From the NCBI GenBank assembly GCA_030268105.1, contig BSDZ01000094.1, positions 1,211,001 through 1,275,000 of the forward strand: a DNA stretch of 64,000 nt. The letters run 5' to 3'. A program made the translations under genes and the position numbers. The notes beneath the pieces are model-generated. The model worked only from the letters and a program-made list of their open reading frames with translations. It had not been told where the DNA came from and ran no database searches. Origin of the DNA: Volvox africanus. Lineage: Eukaryota; Chlorophyta; Chlorophyceae; Chlamydomonadales; Volvocaceae. Numbering within the stretch: the first letter of the stretch is position 1; each line of letters opens with the position of its first letter. Below, in pieces: positions 9,701-19,460 of the stretch.

Positions 9701-10770
9701 AGGGAGGATACGACGCCGTGCTGGTCCTGGTCGACCGTTTCACTAAGATGGTCCACCTGGCCCCCACGACATCATCCTGCACAGCTGAGCAAACGGCCCG
9801 TCTATTTTTCGACAATGTGGTACGTTTGCATGGGGTCCCCAAGTCCGTGGTATCTGATCGCGGCACTCAATTTGCAAGTAAGTTTTGGGGCGCCCTGGGG
9901 ACTCTGGTAGGAATGCGGGTGAATCTGTCCACCGCCTACCACCCCCAATCTGATGGGCAAACAGAGCGTGTTAACCGTGTCCTGGGTGATATGCTCCGTA
10001 ACTTCGCAGGACGCACCCCTACTGCATGGGATACCTACCTAACCGCTGCTGAGTTTGCCATTAACAATGCTACTAACCGGTCCGTTGGTAATAGTCCGTT
10101 TTTCCTGAATTACGGTTTTAACCCTGCTTTGCCTGTTTGGCGGGAATTGGACGTAAATGTTCCAGCTGCAAAAACGTTTGCTAAGTCTTTCGTGTCCCGT
10201 CTAACTGACGCTAAAGCTTGTCTGGAAGCTGCACAGCAACGGGCTATGGACTATTATAACAAGTCCAAAAAGGACGTCACGTTCACTAAGGGCCAGCTGG
10301 TTATGTTGAGCACAAAAAACCTTCGTTCCCTGGCTGATGGGTCTTGCAAGTTATTACCGCGCTTTGTGGGGCCTTATCCTGTCGTACGCATGGTAGGGTC
10401 GGTGGCTGTAGAGTTACAACTCCCATCTGACCTACGCATTCATCCCACATTTCATGTATCTCTCGTACATCCATATCGGGGTACTCTGCCTGAGGCTAAC
10501 GATAGCATCCCTCCTGTTACGGAAGCTAATCCCTCTACCTGGTTATCGGGTAAGCAGACCCTGTATGCTGTCGAACGTATCCTGGATTACCGTGCACGAC
10601 GTGTTGGCAAGGGCAGGCGTAAGCGCAATGTACATGAGTACCTGGTTAAATGGTCTGGGTATTCATCCGAGCACAATAGCTGGGAACCGGCACGTAACTT
10701 CACCCCTGACATGAAACCCCTGCTTGATGAAGCTAGGCTGCGGGCACAGTCTAAGGACGGACCTCTCTGA
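6701..10770 (+). CDS. pol: F1-a Pol (protease, RT, RNase H, integrase, chromodomain), one homopolymer frameshift
   Basis: Polyprotein that copies and inserts the element. Counting from the gag stop: protease [12 protein letters not shown] near residue 214; reverse transcriptase with YLDDILV near 574; RNase H with TEASIHGTGAV near 728 and TDHKPL; integrase HHCC finger (FHDGPLAGHPG, CDLCQRNK); the DDE core (SMDF, SDRGTQF, QSDGQTER); GPY (FVGPYPVV); and a chromodomain (EYLVKWSGY, NSWEP). Codons 6701-6843 are in the gag frame and the rest is shifted by -1. The switch falls at a run of nine T (6835-6843), where ten would keep the frame. After that the frame is open for over 1,300 codons to TGA at 10768-10770. 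The RNase H Glu at 8884-8886 replaces the usual Asp. Confidence 0.92.
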
Positions 10771-10839
10771 CGCTGTCCTACTTCAACCTGTCTGCTCTCT
10801 TCTTATGCATCGGGACGCTGCATCTAGAGGGGAAACAAT
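10771..10839 (+). other. F1-a 3' untranslated region and polypurine tract
   Basis: A short region after pol ending in CTAGAGGGGAAACAAT (10824-10839), which directly abuts the 3' LTR and is the likely polypurine tract. Confidence 0.8.
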
Positions 10840-11262
10840 TGTTGTATCCTTAATGCATTCCGGTAATTCATTAAGATATAATAATTATCTGTTTATTATT
10901 TTATAATATAATATATTTAATTATCATATTAACTGTTTCATGTTTCCATCTGGCATTCGACTTGTGGATTTGGTCTCAGCTGTCGACGACCAATACTAAC
11001 CGACTTCCTGAAACATCCGAACCTGTCGGTTACTCCATATCCTGTATGGAGTGGGCCATTTACCGACTGAATGGTAAATGGTGGAACACCTGGTTCCTGG
11101 TTCACTGAATCTCCGGTTGTAGTGGTGACTTCTGAAGGTCACGCCCGGTTCGAGGCCTTATGGTCTCTCAAGTACGACCCAGTCGGCGGCTCTACTTAAT
11201 CGGGCTCTGGCACAACAACCGGTATCTTTTGATACCACCCTTCGTGGGTAATATATACAACA
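10840..11262 (+). repeat. F1-a 3' LTR
   Basis: 423 bp, the same length as the 5' LTR, with the same TGTTGTAT / ATACAACA ends. It is followed by the CCATT duplication at 11263-11267. It differs from the 5' LTR at only about seven positions by eye. Confidence 0.94.
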
Positions 11263-11987
11263 CCATTCCACAGGTCAAAGCCCTTTTTTTCTGAATTATG
11301 GATTCCATCCTGCGCTACCCGTGTGGTGAGAGTTGGAGGTAAATATTCCTGCGGCTAAAACCTTTGCCAAGTCGTTCCTATCCCGCATGACAGACGCGAA
11401 GGCATGTTTGGACGCGGCACAACAACGGACGATTGACTACTATAATAAGTCCAAACGAGACGTAACATTTTCGGTGGGACAAATGGAATAATTGAGCACT
11501 AAGAACCTGCGTTCACTCGCTGACGGTTCCCGAAAATTATTACCTTGCTGGATTGGTCCCTATCCCGTTGTTTGCATGGTAGGGAATGTAGCTGTGGAGC
11601 TATCCCTACCCTCTGACATGAATATTCACCCCACGTTTCAAATCTCCCTCATCTGTCCTTATCGCGGCACAGCGCCCATTACAAACGACACCGACGCCCC
11701 TGCAGTAACGGACCCCGATCCCAAGACCTGGATCGCAGGCAAGCAAAAGGTGTATGATGTGGAGCGGATACTGGATTATCGGGTTCATTGTATAGGTCGA
11801 CAGCAATGAAAGCGGAAAGTGCACGAGTATCTGGTCAAGTGGACTGGCTATTCTAGCGAGCACAACTCGTGGGAGCCAACACGTAAATTCTCGCCAGAAA
11901 TAAAGCCCCTATTGGAGGAAGCTCGTCTACGTGCTACACAGACCCAATGATCTCTGCAGTCAATGCTGTTCAATGCAGCGAGGACGC
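11263..11987 (+). pseudogene. pol: F3-a pol fragment, 3' part (integrase C-terminus, chromodomain)
   Basis: This continues the F3-a integrase interrupted by F1-a. STGQ(S)[13 protein letters not shown] is followed by the region around 11492-11809 with a GPY module (WIGPYPVV) and the start of the chromodomain (VERILDYRVH). EYLVKWTGYSSEHNSWEP is still legible, and the stop lies at about 11948-11950. In-frame stops near 11334, 11489 and 11807 show that it is dead. The 3' untranslated region is cut at 11987 by F2-c, and its last 24 bases reappear at 19461-19484 just before the F3-a LTR. Confidence 0.88.
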
Positions 11988-12811
11988 TGTTGTGCTACGG
12001 TTCATTTCCCGCCAACGCGTAGGTCGACGCGATCCTACGAGGCGAAGTGCTTTTGTGATGAACGCATTGCATATGAATGAATCTGCATGATATAAATGTA
12101 TTCGTATACATTTATATATGCATTTAGCATGGCATCATTACCCATCGCGACATCGCATCATGGCAAATCCGCCTAGCATGCATGAATGCCCGAAGCATTG
12201 AAGTGCGCATTATGCTCGTGCTACGAAACGATAAGTAATATTATTTGATATAATATTACTTCATTACAGCACACGTTGAGAGTGCCGCACTTGTCGTGAT
12301 ACATGCCTTGCAACCAGATATCGCTATCCGGACCCTTGCATCATGCGAATGCCGGAAAGGCTTATACGTTGTTATGCGTAGACATCGCCTATACGCAGTA
12401 GGGTTGTCACATCTAGGATCGGCCTCCTGATGTGAATCGTACAGCATTGCGATGCTGCGAGTATAACAGATGCGAGGACGGCTAAGCAAGACAAGACATT
12501 CGATACCGGAGAACACTCGTGTGTTCTACATTATAATTGCTATACGCATTTCTACTTAGCCCGAGCTAAGCCTGAACTTCGCTAATCACCGCCGCGTGAT
12601 GATTGCTTGCTTCCGGCGCTGACGGCAATATCGTTCATTGCATCAATCCGACCTGTAAGACTGTAAGTTTTATCTCTCTTCGTCTTGAAGTCTTCTGCTG
12701 TCTCTGTTTGCTCTCGCTTGCCTTGCTGTACTTGCAAGTGCTCGCACATCGGTGTCGAAAGTCTCTAGACGTGCAGATACTTATGAGCAAACGTGAACGA
12801 GAGGTACAACA
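11988..12811 (+). repeat. F2-c 5' LTR
   Basis: 824 bp, TGTTGTGC...GGTACAACA. It is a chain of hairpins: AAATGTATTCGTATACATTT (12094-12113), a long AT-rich stem at 12233-12261, a CCAGATA...TATCCGG stem at 12314-12331, AGAACACTCGTGTGTTCT (12510-12527), and CTTAGCCCGAGCTAAG (12555-12570). Confidence 0.94.
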
Positions 12812-12814
12812 ATT

Positions 12815-12829
12815 TGGTATCGAGACAGG
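12815..12829 (+). other. F2-c primer-binding site
   Basis: TGGTATCGAGACAGG starts 3 nt after the LTR and is identical in F2-d, F2-e and F2-h. It is the expected site for tRNA priming of minus-strand DNA. The tRNA is unidentified. Confidence 0.75.
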
Positions 12830-12880
12830 TTCGTTGCCTAACTGTCTCTTTTGTGTCTAAATCGGAAGTAGGTTCTTTCT

Positions 12881-12976
12881 ATGGCGAGTGTCCGCGACGA
12901 GCCACGTGGACCGCTAGATACCTTCGCCGAAGACCTAGGCCGCGCCGTTTTGGACGCCGCTGCTTCCGGTTTGTAA
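12881..12976 (+). CDS. F2-c leader small ORF (MAS...AAASGL), candidate gag exon 1
   Basis: A 31-codon ORF starting at ATG 12881 and ending Gly-Leu-TAA. It is kept open in F2-d, F2-e and F2-h with only a few residue changes near the start (MASVRD, MASTSD, MASSSD, MASTSV). Its last codons overlap a possible 5' splice site (GGTTT|GTAATT at 12972/12973). Splicing to AG at 13048-13049 would join it in frame to the next conserved open segment. The alternative is a leader uORF that tunes translation of gag. Confidence 0.5.
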   Translation: MASVRDEPRGPLDTFAEDLGRAVLDAAASGL

Positions 12977-13049
12977 TTGCTTAATTGTTTTTATTTAGAT
13001 TGCTGCACTTGTTGTGTAAGTGTACGCTCTGAGTCGCAGGTAATCTCAG

Positions 13050-13192
13050 TGCACCGGCTTTGCTTGCCACGGCGACTGAGACCGGCCTTCGTCCGGACCA
13101 GTTGGCGACTCTCATCGCCCAAACTACGGAGATCCATACTCAGCTGGGCAAGTACTTGCTGAATTTACTGGATCTTCTCAAGAGTACTGTCG
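13050..13192 (+). other. F2-c conserved leader segment without ATG, candidate gag exon 2
   Basis: The frame is open from 13033 to 13314 and is conserved in the other F2 copies, yet it contains no ATG at all. It could be translated only if joined to an upstream start. Bordered as an exon (AG before 13050, GTAGGC from 13193), it encodes an amphipathic, Leu-rich stretch (QLATLIAQTTEI, LLNLLDLLKSTV). In F3-d the same peptide end (LKSTV) runs directly into the gag body without the intervening 256 bp, which supports removal of 13193-13448 as an intron. Confidence 0.45.
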
Positions 13193-13279
13193 GTAGGCTC
13201 ACCGAATCACTTTGTACTCTTGCTTTTGCGATAGAAGTCGGCTTCTATTACGCAAATCTAGGGTATCGCCTTGTGTTCC

Positions 13280-14515
13280 ATGTCTGCGGAGCACGACGAT
13301 ACGCCGCACACTAGCTTAGCAAGCCAGCCCGATTTTGCTGTGACTGCTAGAGCTTCGGATAGAGGTCTTGAGACTGTTGGCACGCGAGCCACTCAAGAGC
13401 CCCTTACTTTCCAGACCCCTGCTCACTTAATTGTGCCACATTCAGCAGTGAACACCAATATGGACAACACTGCTGGACCAAGGATTCTGCCATTACCTCA
13501 AGCTCGAGGGCATGATGACATCCCTGAGGTGATGAGATTGTCGATTCCCGTCCCTAGGCTTAATATTTCGCTGACCGACAAGACACCAGGGCATGTCATA
13601 GCCGATGCAACTCGTGCGTACGTTCGTGACGCTAAATTGTACCTCCAAGCTGTCCATGGTGGCGACAATGACGGTATCAGGTGTCTCTTCGTTGGTAACA
13701 CCCTCGAGGGCTCAGCGAAGGACTGGTATCGCAATTGGACCAACGCCCGGGGCATCTATATTTTTGACGAGTTGATCGCCGCCCTGCTCTCACGATTCGC
13801 TACTGCGGTTCAAGCACGTGATGTGGAAGCTCGTAACGCTTTGGCAGCCGGTAGCTACCACATGCGACGGGATGAAAATGTACCTGCGTACCAGTCACGC
13901 TTCGAAGCACTTGTGACTCCCATTGCTGACCTCACCGAATCTGAGCGTGTCTTTTGGTTTAGGCGAGGCCTGACGAAACTTTTGGCTAAATGGTGTGCTA
14001 CTGACTTGGTTGGGGCGCAGATCAAGTCGTATGATGCTTTGGTCGCTTTTGCTAAGGGTACGGAGGTGCGACTCCTTGCCGGTGAGGAAGAAGTCAAGTC
14101 TGCCCCTCGTGCAAATGCCGTGCAAGTGCAGGATCCGCTTGGGGAAGCTGTAGCTCTCGACCAGGACCTCGGCGTGACCCGCCCCACGCCTACTGCCGTG
14201 ACGCGACGCAGCCACGGGCAACGCAAGGCGCGCGGGGGCACTAGCTCGGGTGTCCGTGGTACAGGAGGAGCAGGTCCGAGCTCGGACTCAGCTAGGAACA
14301 GGAAGCGTGGTGGTGCGCCGTCGTCGGCAGCCGCACAGCGTTCCGACCCCAACGCGAACCGTACTTGTACGGACGACACATTTATGCCAAAATGGAATTG
14401 CAATCGTTCCGAATTCGAGCGTCGAAAATTGGCCAACGTTTGTCTACGGTGTGCGGAGAGCCATTCTACGAAGGATTGCCCTCTAATGCCGCCGTTTGTA
14501 CCTCAGCCGAAATAG
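13280..14515 (+). CDS. gag: F2-c Gag
   Basis: Capsid/nucleocapsid protein of F2. The unspliced reading starts at ATG 13280 (MSAEHDDTPHTS) and gives 411 residues. The conserved gag body begins near IPEVMRLSIPVPRLNI and includes WYRNWTNARG, YQSRFEALVTPIADL and FWFRRGLTKLL. A basic Gly/Arg/Ser-rich stretch follows, then one zinc knuckle CLRCAESHSTKDC. That knuckle is CX2CX3HX4C, one residue shorter than the standard form. The stop is TAG at 14513-14515, in the same frame as pol. If the two-intron model is right, residues before NTNMDN are replaced by about 78 residues from upstream exons. Confidence 0.9.
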   Translation: MSAEHDDTPHTSLASQPDFAVTARASDRGLETVGTRATQEPLTFQTPAHLIVPHSAVNTNMDNTAGPRILPLPQARGHDDIPEVMRLSIPVPRLNISLTDKTPGHVIADATRAYVRDAKLYLQAVHGGDNDGIRCLFVGNTLEGSAKDWYRNWTNARGIYIFDELIAALLSRFATAVQARDVEARNALAAGSYHMRRDENVPAYQSRFEALVTPIADLTESERVFWFRRGLTKLLAKWCATDLVGAQIKSYDALVAFAKGTEVRLLAGEEEVKSAPRANAVQVQDPLGEAVALDQDLGVTRPTPTAVTRRSHGQRKARGGTSSGVRGTGGAGPSSDSARNRKRGGAPSSAAAQRSDPNANRTCTDDTFMPKWNCNRSEFERRKLANVCLRCAESHSTKDCPLMPPFVPQPK

Positions 14516-14554
14516 GGGCTTGCCCGGGTTCCTGCGGAGGGGGCTCTACCTGGG
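14513..14554 (+). promoter_or_regulatory. F2-c gag stop with putative readthrough stem-loop
   Basis: TAG is followed by 7 nt (GGGCTTG), then CCCGGG (14523-14528) pairing with CCTGGG (14549-14554, one G-U pair) across 20 nt. Pol is in the same frame with no stop between. F2-e has the same stem with a changed loop. A second possible stem, GGTCG with CGACC, follows near 14575-14595. Confidence 0.6.
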
Positions 14555-17500
14555 TTTTCTGAACTAAGGCGTGGTCGGTGGTCATCCTTACGACCAGCCG
14601 TTAAGGCATTGTTGCCTTGTGTACTCGGACACATCGAGCGAGTCATTGCGCGACGCATCACGCTTGACGGACGCACGGGACTTCTCTGCTTCGATCCGTT
14701 GTGTAATTTGTTTACACCTCGCCGTCCCCTGTCGTCTATCGATCTGTCCAACCACGTGGTTTTGTTCATCCCCTCGTCTCTGCGTGAGATGTCGGAACAG
14801 TTGGCCATATACAGGAGGTGTAGGCGTCAATATCCAGGCACTGCCGCATGTGTTTTACTCCCCGCTTTCTGTCGGCGCAAGGCAGAGGCATCACTAAGGG
14901 GTATGCGGCATGTCCACCGGTTCGTGCCGGGCACCGTTTTGTTTAATGGTGTGGATCGGGAGGGTATGCTGGCTCCGTGGCCAAGCACATCCTACTCGGT
15001 TGACGTTTGGTACGAAGCTCCTGACGGGGGTGCCGTTGGTTACGGACCCGCCTTAAGTGCACTGACGTTGTCTGCTGGGCAGTCGCTCGTAAATAACCGT
15101 GTCCCTGTGGTTCAGATCGGTCTGAATGGCCGTACCCTGAAGGCACTTGTTGACACCGGTGCCAGCGACGACTTCATCTCTGTCGCAGAGGTGAAAGCGC
15201 TGGGGTTGTCCCCAGAGTCGTCTGATTGTCCACAGGTTACCCTTGCTGACGGGGGTAAGCATCCCATCGTGGGCAGGATTACCCTTAGCCTATCGATAGG
15301 CCCTTTGCGTGTTGTGACCCGGCCGTACGTGCTGCAGGGCTTGGCAGAGACTGCACCGTACATTATGGGGTCCTCGACATTACGACAGTACCGCGCGCGC
15401 ATCGACATGGAGACCGCAACCCTGCATATGTGCAAGGGTACTCTGTCGATTAAGGTACCTTTCCTGTCGTTCGAACATGTCACACCAAAGGAGGGCGAAA
15501 CTGAGGCGGTGCCTATGGTTAATTTCGCTGTGACCGCAATGGCCGCGCGAATCGAACCAGAGCTAGTCGGGCGTAAGGAGGCCGTCCGTTTGTTACGGAA
15601 AGGTGCGCACGGACTGCTTTTAAGGCCGCGGGTGAGCTGTTGTGTCACCACCGCGCAGATTTCTGCGGATCGTGAGGTTGAGGCCCTACTGTCGCAGTAT
15701 GAGGACGTCTTTAAAGATATCCCTGGCCTACCACCTATGCGTCCTGTTGATCACACGATCCCTCTCGTGCCTGGAGCACAGCCTACGGCCCGACCAATGT
15801 ACAGGTTGAGTCCATTGGAGCTGGACGAGGTGAAGCGCCAGGTGACGGATCTGCTCACGAAGGGTATGATACGCCCCAGCACATCCCCGTATTCTGCACC
15901 GATTTTGTTTGTCGGTAAGAAGGATGGGACCTTGCGCATGTGCATCGATTACCGGGGGTTAAATGCGAATACGGTGAAAAATCGCTACCCTTTGCCACGC
16001 GTCGACGACCTGTTGGATAAGCTGAAGGGCTCGGCTTATTTTTCCTCGATTGACTTACAACAGGGCTACAATCAGATTCGCATCGCTGCCTCTGATATCC
16101 CGAAAACCGCTTTTCGGACGCCCTTCGGTCACTTCGAGTACACGGTCCTATCATTTGGTTTGACTAATGCCCCTGCGACGTTTCAGGCGGTTATGGACCG
16201 GATGTTTAGGCCGTTTATCGACAGGTTCGTTGTGTGCTACCTGGATGACATCTTGGTATATTCTAAGACGCGCGAGGAGCACTTGGAGCATCTTCGACTC
16301 GTGCTCGACGTTATGAGGCGGGAGCAATTGTTTGCTAAACGCGCCAAATGCTTTTGGGCGCAGCCTCAGGTGGAATATTTGGGCCACATTGTGTCGGCCA
16401 CCGGTGTGAAGATGGACCCGCGGAAGGTCGCCGTGGTTCGCGATTGGCCCGCGCCTCAGAACCTCACGGAGCTGCGTAAGTTCCTTGGCTTGACCAATTA
16501 TTTCCGAAAGTTCATTGAAAAATATTCCATCATTGCGGCCCCGCTTACTAACTTAACTCGCAAAGGTGTTTTCGTTTTGCTCGAGTCGTGGACGTCGCAA
16601 TGCCAGCGGGCATTCGAAGAGCTCAAACGAATTGTTGCCGAAGATGTCACCCTTGCATTCCCTGATTACTCGTTGCCATTTCGTGTTGAGGTAGTGTCTG
16701 ATGCCTCAATATTTGGAAGCGGCGCTGTATTGCTACAGGAAGGGCGACCGATCGCCTTCACGAGTAAGAAGTTTTCTGGTGCGGAGATTCGCTACACCAC
16801 CGGGGAACAGGAGCTTTTGGCCGTGTTGCACGCTTTAAAGGAATGGCGCTGTTACCTCGAGGGACGCCCGTTTACTTTAAAAACTGACCATAAGCCCCTA
16901 ACGTTTTTGCAAAGCGTTCCGACGTTGAACCGCCGTCAAGCTAGGTGGATGGAATATCTAGCTAGGTTCGACTGCCTCTGGGAGTATATTTCCGGTAAAT
17001 TGAATATTGCCGATGCTCTCAGTCGACATCCGTCGCTACACGCTGCAATTTTGGCAGCGCCCGTCGTGCGGCCGCGTAGCGAGGAGGTACCGATCGCGAC
17101 GGACCTCGCGGAGCGGTTGAAGGTAGCCTAGAACGCAGACGCCTGGTTCGCGGACCCGGCTAATGTAGAAAACCTTCACAAGCAGAATGGCCTTTGGCTA
17201 CGGACGGAGGGTGCAGCTACGCAAATCGTCGTTCCGAACGACGACGCGCTACGCTACGACATCCTTGCGCGGTTCCACGAGGACCCGTTAGCAGGACACC
17301 CTGGTAGCAAGCGATTGATCGACTTGGTGCAACGTTCCTTTTGGTGGCCTCGTTTGGCTAAGGATGCGGCGAACTTCGTCCAGACATGCAGTCTGTGCCA
17401 GCGCAATAAGGCTTTGTCCGGTAAGGGCCATGCGTTGTTGCAACCGTTGCCTGTCCCGGCTGCGCCTTGGGAAAGTGTTTCCATGGACTTCGTAGTCGCG

Positions 17501-18577
17501 CTGCCCAAAACTGAGGGGGGATACAATGCGGTGTTTGTAATGGTCGATCGTCTGACTAAGATGGTTCACCTAGCACCATGCATGTCATCCTGCACGGCTG
17601 AGCAAACCGCACGTTTGTTTTTCGACAATGTGGTTCGGTTACGTGGGGTTCCCAAAAATGTGATCTCGGATCGCGGTGGCCAGTTCACGTCTAAGTTTTG
17701 GGAAGCGCTCTGCAACCTAGTTGGCATGCGCGTCAACCTGAGCACAGCGTACCACCCGCAGACCGATGGTCAAACCGAACGCACAAATCGAACGTTGGGT
17801 GATATGTTGCGCAATTATGCTGGTCGCACACCACTTGTTTGGGATACATATTTGACTGCGGCAGAATTCGCGCTTAACAACGCTGTTAACCGCTCCACAG
17901 GCAAAAGTCCGTTCTTTCTCAACTATGGATTTCATCCCGCGCTACCCGTGTGGCGTGAGTTGGAAGTGAACGTGCCTGCTGCTAAAGTTTTTGCCAAGTC
18001 TTTTATGTCCCGAATTACAGACGCGAAGTCATGTTTGGACGCGGCACAGCAACGAACGACGGAATACTACAACAAATCCAAGCAGGACGTGACGTTTTCG
18101 GAAGGGCAGCTCGTGTTGCTAAGCACCAAGAACTTGCGTTCCTTGGCCGACGGATCCCAAAAACTCTTACCCCGCTGGATTGGTCCGTACCCTGTCGTGC
18201 GCATGGTTGGGAATGTGGCTGTGGAGCTTGCATTGCCCGCCAATATGACCATTCACCCCACGTTTCACGTATCGCTTGTTCGTCCGTATCGTGGTACGGA
18301 ACCCGTCCCTGAGCCTACTAACGCCCCCGCAGCGATCGAACCAGTTCCCGACACCTGGATCGCTGGTAAACAGAAGTTTTACGATGTGGAGCGGGTGTTA
18401 GATTATCACGCGCGTCGTGTGGGCCGACACCGACGTAAGCGGACAGTACACGAGTACTTGGTCAAGTGGACAGGTTATACCGACGAGCACAACTCATGGG
18501 AACCGGCACGTAACTTCTCGCAGGACATGAAGCCCTTGCTCGAAGAAGCCCGCAGACGTGCCACGCAAACCCAATAA
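14516..18577 (+). pseudogene. pol: F2-c Pol with one premature TAG
   Basis: Polyprotein in frame with gag across the TAG. It holds protease [11 protein letters not shown] near residue 212, RT with YLDDILVYS near 574, RNase [12 protein letters not shown] near 728, the integrase HHCC finger near 918-960 ([19 protein letters not shown]), DDE residues near 990 (SMDF), 1051 (SDRGGQF) and 1085 (QTDGQTER), GPY (WIGPYPVV) near 1222 and a chromodomain at about 1290-1348 (EYLVKWTGY, NSWEP). The only break I see is TAC to TAG at 17129-17131, between RNase H and integrase. It ends with TAA at 18575-18577. The rest looks functional, so this copy may have died recently. Confidence 0.93.
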
Positions 18578-18636
18578 CCTCTGCAGTCGATGCTGTATGA
18601 TGCAGCGAAGACGCTGCATACGGGAGGGGGGATAAT
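18578..18636 (+). other. F2-c 3' untranslated region and polypurine tract
   Basis: A GC-rich segment with a small hairpin (GATGCAGCGAAGACGCTGCATA region), ending in GGGAGGGGGGATAAT (18622-18636) directly before the 3' LTR. Confidence 0.8.
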
Positions 18637-19460
18637 TGTTGTGCTACGGTTCATTTCCCCCCGACGCGTAGGTCGACGCGATCCTACGAGGCGAAGTGCT
18701 TTTGTGATGAACGCATTGCATATGAATGAATCTGCATGATATAAATGTATTCGTATACATTTATATATGCATTTAGCATGGCATCATTACCCATCGCGAC
18801 ATCGCATCATGGCAGATCCGCCTAGCATGCATGAATGCCCGAAGCATTGAAGTGCGCATTATGCTCGTGCTACGAAACGATAAGTAATATTATTTGATAT
18901 AATATTACTTCATTACAGCACACGTTGAGAGCGCCGCACTTGTCGCGATACATGCCTTGCAACCAGATATCGCTATCCGGACCCTTGCATCATGCGAATG
19001 CCGGAAAGGCTTATACGTTGTTATGCGTAGACATCGCCTATACGCAGTAGGGTTGTCACATCTAGGATCGGCCTCCTGATGTGAATCGTACGGCATTGCG
19101 ATGCTGCGAGTATAACAGATGCGAGGACGGCTTAGCAAGACAAGACATTCGATACCGGAGAACACTCGTGTGTTCTACATTATAATTGCTATACGCATTT
19201 CTACTTAGCCCAAGCTAAGCCTGAACTTCGCTAATCACCGCCGCGTGATGATTGCTTGCTTCCGGCGCTGACGGCGATATCGTTCATTGCATCAATCCGA
19301 CCTGTAAGACTGTAAGTTTTATCTCTCTTCGTCTTGAAGTCTTCCGCTGTCTCTGTTTGCTCTCGCTTGCCTTGCTGTACTTGCAAGTGCTCGCACATCG
19401 GTGTCGAAAGTCTCTAGACGTGCAGATACTTATGAGCAAACGCGAACGAGAGGTACAACA
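18637..19460 (+). repeat. F2-c 3' LTR
   Basis: 824 bp, near identical to the 5' LTR of the same copy and to the F2-f LTR at 53480-54303. It is followed by the target duplication GACGC. Confidence 0.95.

Larger units (their letters stand above)
4093..11262 (+). mobile_element. F1-a: complete Ty3/gypsy chromovirus retrotransposon
   Basis: A 7,170-bp element with two 423-bp LTRs (4093-4515 and 10840-11262), a primer site, gag, pol with a chromodomain, and a polypurine tract. The target duplication is CCATT (4088-4092 and 11263-11267). When the element is removed, the F3-a integrase codons join cleanly, which proves the insertion. The LTRs differ by only a few bases by eye, so the insertion is fairly young. 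Gag and pol are open apart from one homopolymer frameshift at 6835-6843. A truncated sister copy lies at 20297-22401. Confidence 0.95.
11988..19460 (+). mobile_element. F2-c: full-length chromovirus retrotransposon with one nonsense mutation
   Basis: A 7,473-bp element with two 824-bp LTRs and target duplication GACGC (11983-11987 and 19461-19465). It sits in the 3' untranslated region of F3-a, just before that element's polypurine tract. It has a primer site, leader exons, an intact gag, pol with a single in-frame TAG at 17129-17131, and a polypurine tract. By eye the LTRs are almost identical, so the insertion is recent. Confidence 0.95.

Noticed and set aside
12091..12570. CRISPR-like series of short palindromes in LTRs
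   Set aside because: The palindromes differ from each other and are not spaced repeats; they belong to LTRs of a eukaryotic element.
12603..12860. 85-codon ORF in F2 LTRs (recurring near 19252, 32370, 54095, 59527)
   Set aside because: It crosses the LTR end and primer site, differs in its end among copies, and has no motif; an accident of the LTR sequence.
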